Shown here piece by piece: positions 35,907 to 43,242 of a stretch of DNA of 43,242 nt. The stretch covers positions 1 through 43,242 of IMG/VR virus record IMGVR_UViG_3300032086_002585; one strand, written 5' to 3'. Under the pieces are notes generated by a model, which was not told the origin of the DNA, did no database searches, and was given only the letters and a program-made list of their open reading frames with translations. A program made the position numbers and the translations under genes. Positions within the stretch are counted from its first letter, which is position 1, and every line of letters starts with the position of its first letter. The DNA is from a virus.

Positions 35907-37784
35907 TTATCTAACTGTGTAGCTAATGTTATCGAAGCTAATCCAAGAAGAAGGAACGCTATTAACTTGTATTTGACCGCCAACCGATATGCTGACCAGC
36001 GCAACTCCACCATCGTCACGAGTTATAGTAAACACGTCCCTCTGGCCGGGAGGGTCGATTCCTAAAGGTATATTCCCAACCGCTGTGCTCGCTGACCCGT
36101 TAGGTTGAACAATCCCACTTAAAAACACTTGGTTTTTAATCTGAACAGCTTGTAGTCTTTTTGCAGGGTCTGCGCCAAAGTCGCCCCATGTTGAGTTGTA
36201 GGTGCAATCAATGGGCAGTTCGACATACTTATCAGATTGATTTATATCATCGCGGTAAGGCATATATGGCATAGCAAGATCATAACAAAGACGATGCGCG
36301 TAAAGTATGTGCCCTGAGTCGTCAGGGTGTAAGCCATCCGAATATAAGCCCCTATCTAACAATCCAATTAGATCCGCCCTAAACGCCTGGTGCCCATCAT
36401 CTTCAATCATGCCAAGCATTGCGGTTTTATAATCTTCATAAGAAAAACCAGATTCGATAACAGGCCACATACCTTCATTAGCCTTGGGCGGGATGGCAAC
36501 CACAAAATGCGGATTAGACAACGTAGCTTTAATCTTAGATATTAAGCTTCGAGCCTCTGCTACAGTGTCATTCGGGGTTAATGATTTTGATGAGTTATAA
36601 ATATTATTTGTACCAAGTGCCAACACAACCACTTGAGACGCGCTCCCAAGCAACGTTGTTATCTTATTAATTTCATCTACTGAGCTTTGAAGGTTAAAGT
36701 CTTGATATCCCCAGCCGGACTTGCCATAGCGATGTAGAATTGGGGCGTTAAATGCCTTCCTTAGTGGAACTATTGACTTGACAATAATTGTACCGCCATT
36801 AGCTTGTATTTTTATTGCGTTACTCTTGTCAGTGCGTGTTATTGGCGTGGGAAATGTGGTCAATGTATCGCTAGTTGTTAATAGCGTCTCGCTAGCAACA
36901 ACAGTGTCATCAATCAATATATCCATGCTTCCGCTTGACAACGTCCCATCATAGATTACATCGACAAAATCAAGCTGGTATTGACTCATCAGGATATACT
37001 CGCCGTCGTCCAACCGCAAAACACTACCTGTAGTGGTCGATCCCGCTATAAGTTGACCAGTAGTTGAGATGTTAGGCTCCTCTAGGGCATTAAACATATT
37101 GACGTTTAGGCCATAACCAAAGCCATCAGGTACGTTGCCATTGAGAGACTTTTCAAACATATTGGCGTAACGGTTTGACCAAACGCTAGCGCCAACACCC
37201 TCGGTTATAGAGTCGCCAATTAATATCACATCAGCTCTTGACCCCCGAGATATTGAGTAAAATAGATTGCCACTTGCCTTTCCTCTAATTGGCACGGCGT
37301 CTAAAGATGTAGCTTGCTTTACGCCGCCCAGGGTGGAGCCGTCCCCTATGTGGATAGTGTTATCTGTGGTGCTGACCCAAATCTCACCCATTGCGGGGGT
37401 GTAATTATTTATATTTTCACTCGTATCGATACCACTCCAAACCTGATTGCTATTAAGAGGCACGCTGCTGCCATCGATAGTTATACCTGCTTGTCTATTC
37501 GCAACACTATCGGCCTGGTAGTTGGTGAGTCCGCCTGTGATTGATTTAAGTGCATTTAGAATCTGAGGGTTTTCAACGCTATCAGGGTTCCCATTAGCAT
37601 TAATTCCGGCCTGTTCAAGAGCTGATTGCATAAACCCCTGAAAGTCATTACCAACGCGAGATGATAAAGGTGAGCCGTCATTAGACGATCCAGGGTTGGT
37701 TTCATCTTTAAGTGACCCAAGGGGGTATGCTGAGTCTGGTGGATTTGCTCTTGAGCCAAATTCATCTTTAACAATAGTAGCCAT
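35907..37784 (-). CDS. Tail fibre protein with SGNH/GDSL hydrolase domain
   Basis: A 625-residue protein. The N-terminal 80 residues (SSRVGNDFQGFMQSALEQAG, NGNPDSVENPQILNALKS) match fibre attachment domains of related phages. Residues 180-470 form an SGNH hydrolase: block I VILIGDSITEGVGAS, block III VVLALGTNNIYN, block V DGLHPDDSGH (Ser, Gly, Asn, Asp/His). The final 130 residues are beta-rich, probably a trimer tip. It likely removes acetyl groups from a surface sugar while binding the host. Start ATG with AAGGG ahead. Confidence 0.87.
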   Translation of the reverse strand: MATIVKDEFGSRANPPDSAYPLGSLKDETNPGSSNDGSPLSSRVGNDFQGFMQSALEQAGINANGNPDSVENPQILNALKSITGGLTNYQADSVANRQAGITIDGSSVPLNSNQVWSGIDTSENINNYTPAMGEIWVSTTDNTIHIGDGSTLGGVKQATSLDAVPIRGKASGNLFYSISRGSRADVILIGDSITEGVGASVWSNRYANMFEKSLNGNVPDGFGYGLNVNMFNALEEPNISTTGQLIAGSTTTGSVLRLDDGEYILMSQYQLDFVDVIYDGTLSSGSMDILIDDTVVASETLLTTSDTLTTFPTPITRTDKSNAIKIQANGGTIIVKSIVPLRKAFNAPILHRYGKSGWGYQDFNLQSSVDEINKITTLLGSASQVVVLALGTNNIYNSSKSLTPNDTVAEARSLISKIKATLSNPHFVVAIPPKANEGMWPVIESGFSYEDYKTAMLGMIEDDGHQAFRADLIGLLDRGLYSDGLHPDDSGHILYAHRLCYDLAMPYMPYRDDINQSDKYVELPIDCTYNSTWGDFGADPAKRLQAVQIKNQVFLSGIVQPNGSASTAVGNIPLGIDPPGQRDVFTITRDDGGVALVSISVGGQIQVNSVPSSWISFDNISYTVR

Positions 37785-37798
37785 AATTAACCCTTAAA

Positions 37799-38485
37799 TT
37801 AAAAACCAAAGCAATGAACTTGAACATTAAACAGTCCGGTTCCAGATCTTCCAACCAGAACCCTGCTTAAGTTAGAGCTGTTAGATACAACAGATCCAAT
37901 ACTATTTGGAATCTGATCGCCCTCTGATGTTGAGCTGTCCGACTGGACAGGTATCGCTCTGTACGCTGATGAGTAAGGGGTTATTAGGTCTATGCCATTG
38001 TAGGTGCCGGATGGAATGTTATTTGATACGACTTGGTATTTAAAACCGTTATACCAAACAATTGCATAGTTATTGCCAGACCCTTGAATCACTTTATTTG
38101 GATACTGCCTCCATGAGTCGGTCAAGTCACCTACAGGGTTTGCTACAGATGAGTCTCTACCATTTGCTTTATTGCAGTAATATTGATTCCCATCAGATCC
38201 GGTAACAATGGTGCCAGTGGAATAATTTCCAATATCCGACCATCTTACATTCACAAGCGCGTCAAAAACCTGAGAGGCAGTCGATGTATCCTCCGTTCCG
38301 TTTGGTGCATATCCTGCCGCATTCATTATCGCACCAGGAAGCGACATCAGGTCATTTACCCAGGCTTTCTCAAAGTAGCTACCATCTTCAACACCAGGTG
38401 CAGATCTATTTAAACATTCACCAGCGGGATGCTCCGCACTAGGGACACCCCAATCATCGCCATAAAAGGCACGTTTATTAAGCAT
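37799..38485 (-). CDS. Short tail fibre / baseplate-linked protein
   Basis: A 228-residue protein starting MLNKRAFYGDDWG. The SD AAGGAG supports this ATG over the earlier in-frame one. Contains beta-rich repeats, a carbohydrate-binding-like WSDIGNYSTGTIVTGSDGNQ part and a Ser/Asn-rich end. Lies between DUF2612 and the hydrolase fibre. Probably a fibre partner or adaptor. Confidence 0.6.
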   Translation of the reverse strand: MLNKRAFYGDDWGVPSAEHPAGECLNRSAPGVEDGSYFEKAWVNDLMSLPGAIMNAAGYAPNGTEDTSTASQVFDALVNVRWSDIGNYSTGTIVTGSDGNQYYCNKANGRDSSVANPVGDLTDSWRQYPNKVIQGSGNNYAIVWYNGFKYQVVSNNIPSGTYNGIDLITPYSSAYRAIPVQSDSSTSEGDQIPNSIGSVVSNSSNLSRVLVGRSGTGLFNVQVHCFGF

Positions 38486-39221
38486 TGTTTGTTGCTCCTT
38501 TATATCCAGCAGATTGTGCCGATGTGTCACCGGCTCTGTTTGATGTGTCGCCGACTCTAGTTAAATCAAATATCTCAGCGTAGCCAGTATATTTAACACC
38601 TTGAGGCTCAGGGATAATGCCTTTTTGGTTTAGTATATTCCTTGCTACACCTGATATTTTACCATAAATTTTAATACCAAACGTCATATCCTCAGGATCT
38701 ACAATCTCAACCGAGTCCACTTCTGGAGAGATAAACTTAACTGCCGATATAATTCCGTCATAAGTTGCTTCTGAGTTGTTCTTTGAAATCTTAGCTCTTA
38801 ATAGGTGTCGGTAGTATTCATCGCTTAACCCCGAGTCATCTTTAATTGACTTAGCACTAGACCTTGCCGATTGATCTCCAGACCTAGCATTGACCCTTAC
38901 TGACACTGGTATAGAGTATTGAGCGTTACCATACTGACTTCTTCCGTATTGGCTCTGGCCTGCATATACAGTTGTTCCGTCAACACCAAATCTAACTACC
39001 GACATTTCTTGATCGACAATGACAGTTCTATCCTGAACTACAACCCTTCCAATGAGGTTCAAGTTTTTAGACCTATCTATGCTAAGTATATCCTGAATAT
39101 CCAGGCACGCCTGGTATGCGGACTCGGAAACCTTTGGCATTATGGTTAGGAACGCTACGTTTTTAGGGTAAACCCTATCCTGAGCCAGAATTCTAGTTTT
39201 TGCTTTTTCAGTAGGCGTCAT
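38478..39221 (-). CDS. Baseplate/tail fibre adaptor protein (DUF2612-like)
   Basis: A 247-residue protein with the DUF2612 features: LDIQDILSIDRSKNLNLIGR near residue 40 and SDEYYRHLLRAKISKNNSEA near residue 133, a YG/SQ repeat in the middle, and a Thr/Ser/Gly-rich end. In related phages it follows baseplate J and links to fibres. Overlaps the J gene by 4 nt (ATGA). Confidence 0.82.
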   Translation of the reverse strand: MTPTEKAKTRILAQDRVYPKNVAFLTIMPKVSESAYQACLDIQDILSIDRSKNLNLIGRVVVQDRTVIVDQEMSVVRFGVDGTTVYAGQSQYGRSQYGNAQYSIPVSVRVNARSGDQSARSSAKSIKDDSGLSDEYYRHLLRAKISKNNSEATYDGIISAVKFISPEVDSVEIVDPEDMTFGIKIYGKISGVARNILNQKGIIPEPQGVKYTGYAEIFDLTRVGDTSNRAGDTSAQSAGYKGATNNA

Positions 39222-40432
39222 GAAATTGTCACCTTAATGTCGCCCTGAGAAAATGTTGCCAGCTCGCCATAAGCTATACTGACTATTTGGCCCGTGCCGC
39301 CATCCGTTAGCGAAACGTCGATAGACTCAACATAGCCATTTTCAGCAACAATCTTATTAACCGGGGTGTGTAGCTTTCCGGCTGGTACATTCTCGCCAAT
39401 ATCAAACCCAGTACCATCAAAACCTAACCCCGTAACACCGCCGAACAGAGTAGCGTTGGCATACTCAACAATAGCGTTCTCAATATCGGAAGCTGCTGAT
39501 GAAGATAGAGAGCCCGTCTCTTTTACCTTTACGTCGACATAAACGGTCTTTGCTTCTGGGCGGAAGAATGTAGCCCTAAATGGCGCGCCGTGCTCAGGTG
39601 TTGTTGTATTGATGACTTCCTTGTTTTGGAATGTGGTATTGGAGAAGTTCTGACCGCATCCTGGGTTTTTCTTTCCAGCCATTGCTTTGGCTATTTCATT
39701 ATTATCACCGCCAACAACAAATACAATGTATGACTTCCCAAGAACTCCGTTTGCGTCCGCTGCTAGCTCTTCATTCTCATCGACAAGTAAATGGGTAACA
39801 CCATCAAGACCGGAAACTGCAGCCCTGATTGAGTCTAGTTGGTTGTTGCTCTGCTTTGCGACTTCGTTCTTTCTTCTAATTCTAAGCTCTGAATCTGACT
39901 CTTCATTGTCACCAAGGATAGCTGCGTTAGGGTTTGTTACCGACTGCCAACCGCCAACAGGGTCTGCGATAATTGAAAGGTCGCCAGCGCTTGCGGATTG
40001 CGACCCCGGAGTTAAGCAGGTTACATTTGCCTGAGTTAAACCAGAAATGGTTACACCCGAGTCGATAGACCATAGAGATCCGTCAGACTTACTTCTTACT
40101 GTCTTTCCAGAAGCCACTGTTGTTCCGTCGATTCCTGAAATATTCACCGACGAGGTTGAGAATGTGGCGTCCTTTCTAAATACCTCATTAATTGCGGATA
40201 GGTTATTAAGACCTTGGCCAATGGCTGTGTCAGGATCGCAAGCGGAAAATGACAAACCAATCTGGTCGTCTTGATTTGCGAACATCTCAGCGCCAATGGC
40301 AATAGCGCTGCCATCTAACGACTCAGGCCTAATGTTCCACTGGCTATCGATCGCTAGATATTTTGTTTCTATTTCGGTCTTATATTGGATTAGTGTCTTG
40401 CCAACAAATCCACTAGATGTAATCTCAGCCAT
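39218..40432 (-). CDS. Baseplate J-like protein
   Basis: A 404-residue wedge protein of the Mu gp47/P2 J family. Good segments are YLAIDSQWNIRPESLDGSAI near the start, GTTVASGKTVRS and GSQSASAGDLSIIADP in the first half, SDSELRIRRKNEVAKQSNNQ in the middle, and VYVDVKVKETGSLSSSAASD later. Starts on the stop of the gp25-like gene. Part of the baseplate ring. Confidence 0.9.
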   Translation of the reverse strand: MAEITSSGFVGKTLIQYKTEIETKYLAIDSQWNIRPESLDGSAIAIGAEMFANQDDQIGLSFSACDPDTAIGQGLNNLSAINEVFRKDATFSTSSVNISGIDGTTVASGKTVRSKSDGSLWSIDSGVTISGLTQANVTCLTPGSQSASAGDLSIIADPVGGWQSVTNPNAAILGDNEESDSELRIRRKNEVAKQSNNQLDSIRAAVSGLDGVTHLLVDENEELAADANGVLGKSYIVFVVGGDNNEIAKAMAGKKNPGCGQNFSNTTFQNKEVINTTTPEHGAPFRATFFRPEAKTVYVDVKVKETGSLSSSAASDIENAIVEYANATLFGGVTGLGFDGTGFDIGENVPAGKLHTPVNKIVAENGYVESIDVSLTDGGTGQIVSIAYGELATFSQGDIKVTIS

Positions 40433-40767
40433 CAGAATGACTCCACTATTTCATTTTGCCCAAACGGTGTTGCTATTGTAACACTAACGGAAACCTTTCT
40501 CTTTATGTCCTGAGTTATACTCATTTGAGTTATTGCCAGAACTCCATCAGTGGTTAGTATTCTTCGGCGCAACTCCTGTTCTCGCTCAATCTCTGACGTC
40601 TTACCGAGGATTCCATTTAGCATCCTTGTTCCATCGGTGCGATCTAGAAAGTACTCGCCGTAAAATGTCTTCACTCGCCTAACTACACTTTTTGATATTG
40701 CCACCTGGTCGTAAAGGAACTGTTCACCACTGGTTACAATCTCACCGTTAATTTGATTTCTTATCAT
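40432..40767 (-). CDS. Baseplate wedge protein, gp25/W-like
   Basis: A 111-residue protein with VKTFYGEYFLDRTDGTRMLN, the signature of the short wedge protein before baseplate J. ATGA overlap with the spike gene. Typical order spike, gp25-like, J. Confidence 0.75.
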   Translation of the reverse strand: MIRNQINGEIVTSGEQFLYDQVAISKSVVRRVKTFYGEYFLDRTDGTRMLNGILGKTSEIEREQELRRRILTTDGVLAITQMSITQDIKRKVSVSVTIATPFGQNEIVESF

Positions 40768-41483
40768 TGTGGTCCATCCGTATCTTGACTGCCGCGAGAA
40801 ACCCCGCCGTGCTTATGAGTTAGCATGTTAAGACCTGCAACCATTAGACCTGCGAGTGCATTAATAACCTTGCCTGTAATTGTCTCGGTTACTGTTAGAT
40901 TGCCTGTGAATGTCGATGTAGGGGAGGTGACATTAAACGCCGTAGAGTTGATATTAAAAGAGCCAGTCTTCCAGTTCGTCTCTGTTACATCCACATCAAT
41001 CGAGCCATTAGACTTTAAGTGAAAGTAGTGAGACCCATCCTTTGTAGCCATCCATGCTCCATCGTTTTTAAACCCCTGGATAACGTTAGGTAGAGATCTA
41101 AACTTCGGATCAAAGAATGCATCTGTCATGTCAAACTTACGCATGGTTGAAGGTGGCGCGATTCCGCCCGAGTTCATCCAGTTATCAACGCCACGCTGAG
41201 AGAAGTAAATTAAACCCTCAGTACCTTGTGAAACCTTATGCCCGAACACAACGTCATCACCCGCAAACCCAACCGGCACCATGATTATTTCTGGGTGAGA
41301 TTCAGGGCCGTCAGGGGTTAACTTCTCAATGCCAATCTGAACGGTTGCCATTTGTTCGTCAGGATTGAAGTCGACAACATGTCCGGGGATGCAGAAAAAC
41401 TTTGTTCTCAGGTACGAGTCAACGCCAACCTGAATCGGCTTTGTTAACGGACTGCCTTTTATCTCTCTCTCTATCTCAGACAT
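40764..41483 (-). CDS. Baseplate spike protein (Gp138 N-terminal type)
   Basis: A 239-residue protein. The N-terminal OB-like part has FCIPGHVVDFNPDEQMATVQ and IMVPVGFAGDD, as in Gp138-type spikes. A beta-helix-like region with repeated Thr/Asn/Ser (residues 165-215) follows, and the tip ends HKHGGVSRGSQDTDG, where His-x-His may hold a metal ion. It pierces the outer membrane. Confidence 0.85.
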   Translation of the reverse strand: MSEIEREIKGSPLTKPIQVGVDSYLRTKFFCIPGHVVDFNPDEQMATVQIGIEKLTPDGPESHPEIIMVPVGFAGDDVVFGHKVSQGTEGLIYFSQRGVDNWMNSGGIAPPSTMRKFDMTDAFFDPKFRSLPNVIQGFKNDGAWMATKDGSHYFHLKSNGSIDVDVTETNWKTGSFNINSTAFNVTSPTSTFTGNLTVTETITGKVINALAGLMVAGLNMLTHKHGGVSRGSQDTDGPQ

Positions 41484-42340
41484 TGCACTCTAGTTTCCCA
41501 CGTATCACCCTCAAAATCGCCTGTGTGCGTTGTTTGAAGGATTTTGTACCTACCCTGCTTTACGTTAACTTCTCGCTCATATACGCCACTGTAGTTTGCT
41601 CTAGGCGATACTGATTTAATGTTAATGTAAGTGTAAGGAGTAAGTGACGGGTTAAGATTAACGACTATATTCGCACCAACATCAGTAACTTCAGTTCCGC
41701 CAATCAATAATCGATCTGGGTCGTATGTTTCCATAGCTTCTGATTTTACTGTGTCTTTCTTTATTATAACCGTTTTCTTGTTTTCTATCTGCCATGCAAA
41801 GTTGTGAGTTACTGCTAACTGGTTCATTGCTGATTTTGCGTCAGTAGATAGTGTTAATCCCATCATGTACGAGGGGGCAGCTGAGAAGTCGCCATACACA
41901 GAAAGTGGCAACTCAAACTGCTGGGCTACATATCTAATCACATCGATGGCCGGGGTTTCTCGGCCAAAGGTTTTTGATACCTTAGCGTTTTCAAATTCAA
42001 AACCAGACGATCGGCAATACATCAATACAACTTGGTTGATTCCGTCTGGTGAATTCTTGAATGCGTTTCTGATAATGCCCTTGAATATGGTTGATAGATT
42101 CCCATCGTAACCAGCTAGCAATTCAATATCTCGATAACCCGCTTTCTCTCTAGATTCGCGGCTTGATAATAAATCTCTGTTGTCACGATTTAGGCCGTAG
42201 ATGGTGATTTCAGCGTAAGTTACACCGCCACCAAATACATTTTCAACGGTGAATGTAACTTGAGGTGCATCAGGCTTGGTTCCGTCGATCAGAACCTTAC
42301 CATTGGATTTAATTTGATACTGTCTCTTGAACTGGCTCAT
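41471..42340 (-). CDS. Baseplate hub protein
   Basis: A 289-residue protein with N-terminal IEKxNGKVLID-like strand pairs, VTYAEITIYGLNRDNRDLLS, and a C-terminal half with ALSTDAKSAMNQLA-like repeats of hub domains. Sits between baseplate plug and spike, the place of gp27/gpD-like hubs. Overlaps the plug gene end by 32 nt and the spike start by 13 nt. Confidence 0.7.
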   Translation of the reverse strand: MSQFKRQYQIKSNGKVLIDGTKPDAPQVTFTVENVFGGGVTYAEITIYGLNRDNRDLLSSRESREKAGYRDIELLAGYDGNLSTIFKGIIRNAFKNSPDGINQVVLMYCRSSGFEFENAKVSKTFGRETPAIDVIRYVAQQFELPLSVYGDFSAAPSYMMGLTLSTDAKSAMNQLAVTHNFAWQIENKKTVIIKKDTVKSEAMETYDPDRLLIGGTEVTDVGANIVVNLNPSLTPYTYINIKSVSPRANYSGVYEREVNVKQGRYKILQTTHTGDFEGDTWETRVQCLR

Positions 42341-42620
42341 ATACCAACCTGTTATCTAAACTAAGGTTCGCTAGCGTTGGTTGCTCTCCCTCTAGGTATA
42401 GCTTACCAATTCCAAGCTTTAATGTTTCTAGTAGGTCAACCCCAGGGTTTAAGCCTTTACCACCAACGGGAAGTTCAACTCCATCACTTAATAACCTTAC
42501 CCGGTAAAACCCACCATTGTAAGACCAATCAAGATTCAACTCATACTCTGAATCGCCAAGAGTAATGCTGGTCTTAATGAACGGCTCATTCTGTGGTAGT
42601 GATATTTTAAATCGACTCAA
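42309..42620 (-). CDS. Baseplate plug-like protein (TTG start)
   Basis: A 103-residue protein. The TTG at 42618-42620 has GGAGGG seven bases ahead and gives the natural opening SRFKISLPQNEPFIKTSITL; the ATG 19 codons upstream overlaps the Dit-like gene too deeply. The body (NLDWSYNGGFYRVRLLSDG) fits the plug group, which fills the hub. Overlaps both neighbours. Confidence 0.68.
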   Translation of the reverse strand: MSRFKISLPQNEPFIKTSITLGDSEYELNLDWSYNGGFYRVRLLSDGVELPVGGKGLNPGVDLLETLKLGIGKLYLEGEQPTLANLSLDNRLVYEPVQETVSN

Positions 42621-43233
42621 GAGCTGACCCTCCAAGGTTTGCAGGTGGCGAGGCCTGTACAGACTCGCTGGTCCCATCTCTCAATTTAGACTTAGAAGGC
42701 TGACCTGATTCTATGTTAGATTCAAACTGCCTGATTTCCTTCATGTCAATTATGATCTCAATTGAGTTTTCATTATCAGGGTTGCACTCGTAGTAAATCT
42801 TCTTGATGTGGTAGTTTTGATAAATCCCCTTTGTAGTAACAACTTCAAACACGCCCATCTTATCAGCAGACTCAATCATGGCTTGCCACGCCGCAGCGCT
42901 TCGAGTGTCGGGGGCGGCAGCTGAGTTTGATGCGTTGTACAGTGATGCGGCAGTTCCAGCAATTCCGGTAACCAAGGGTGGAAGTTTTGAGGCCACATAA
43001 CCCACACCGGTAGCTAGTAAAGATCCAAGGGGGCCAGCAAAAGGCGTATCACTTACAGCAGCTCGCATTGATATCATCTTTGGGAGCTTGCGAATATGGT
43101 CCTGATAAACAGCCCCGCTTTCTACTGAGTAATCGGTCGACTCATAACTAGCTTCCATTGTTTCATTGAAAATGCAGTCAAACGTAACCCCGCCAATGGC
43201 AGGGTCTGACTTGCTGAATATGGTGCTTATCAT
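42607..43233 (-). CDS. Dit-like tail protein
   Basis: A 208-residue protein with the Dit-like block VESGAVYQDHIRKLP followed by AAVSDTPF, Ala-rich loops, and a FEVVTTKGIYQNYHIKKIYY strand set. Such proteins join tail tube and hub. The start is an ATGA overlap with the tape-measure stop across the circle's join, which shows the ends are continuous. Confidence 0.75.
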   Translation of the reverse strand: MISTIFSKSDPAIGGVTFDCIFNETMEASYESTDYSVESGAVYQDHIRKLPKMISMRAAVSDTPFAGPLGSLLATGVGYVASKLPPLVTGIAGTAASLYNASNSAAAPDTRSAAAWQAMIESADKMGVFEVVTTKGIYQNYHIKKIYYECNPDNENSIEIIIDMKEIRQFESNIESGQPSKSKLRDGTSESVQASPPANLGGSALESI

Positions 43234-43242
43234 TGGCTATTC
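43152..43242. repeat. Right copy of 91-bp terminal direct repeat
   Basis: Perfect repeat of the window's first 91 bases. Removing one copy leaves a circle of about 43,151 bases in which the minus-strand late operon runs unbroken from tape measure to baseplate genes. Confidence 0.95.

Overview
The window is the complete genome of a tailed, contractile (myovirus-type) bacteriophage. Its first 91 bases recur as its last 91 bases, and the join rebuilds an ATGA stop/start overlap between the tape-measure gene and the next tail gene. The molecule is therefore circular or circularly permuted, with about 43,151 unique bases. No host gene, rRNA, tRNA, CRISPR array, integrase or transposase was seen. 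Fairly low GC, short overlapping genes and general protein style fit a phage of a marine gammaproteobacterium, perhaps Vibrionaceae. That host guess is inference.

Layout. Reading leftward (minus strand) from about 24.3 kb to 0 and on across the join to 35.9 kb lies the late half: an XhlA-like membrane protein, terminase small and large subunits, accessory operons, a virion-like cassette (15.5-16.5 kb), an accessory winged-helix operon (11.9-13.4 kb), and then a compact morphogenesis run. In transcription order that run is portal, Mu F-like minor head protein, DUF2213 protease/scaffold, cement protein, DUF2184 capsid, DUF4054 connector, neck proteins, DUF3383 sheath, DUF3277 tube, frameshifted tail chaperone, tape measure, Dit-like protein, baseplate plug, hub, Gp138-type spike, gp25-like protein, baseplate J, DUF2612, a short fibre protein and an SGNH-hydrolase tail fibre. 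A plus-strand accessory island (13.5-15.5 kb) interrupts it.

The early half is divergent around 26.7 kb. Leftward run a small ribbon-helix-helix-like protein, a GIY-YIG nuclease, an Erf annealing protein and SSB. Rightward run small zinc-type proteins, an orphan adenine methyltransferase, a Cro-like protein with a KilAC-type antirepressor, a ribbon-helix-helix regulator, a replication initiator, a DnaB-type helicase, NinB, a DUF968-like nuclease, RusA and the lysis genes (GH24 endolysin, holin-like protein). The two halves converge on a strong hairpin at 35757-35787.

The most interesting points are: (1) a clear -1 frameshift extension of the tail assembly chaperone; (2) the canonical SSB acidic tip encoded one frame away from the annotated SSB stop; (3) a CsrA-like protein that keeps the RNA-binding ends but carries a large middle insertion; (4) three paralogous homing-endonuclease-like genes; (5) a probable leaderless mRNA for the protease/scaffold gene; (6) recurring promoter and leader motifs; and (7) regulator genes with palindromes set in their promoters, although no integrase is present.
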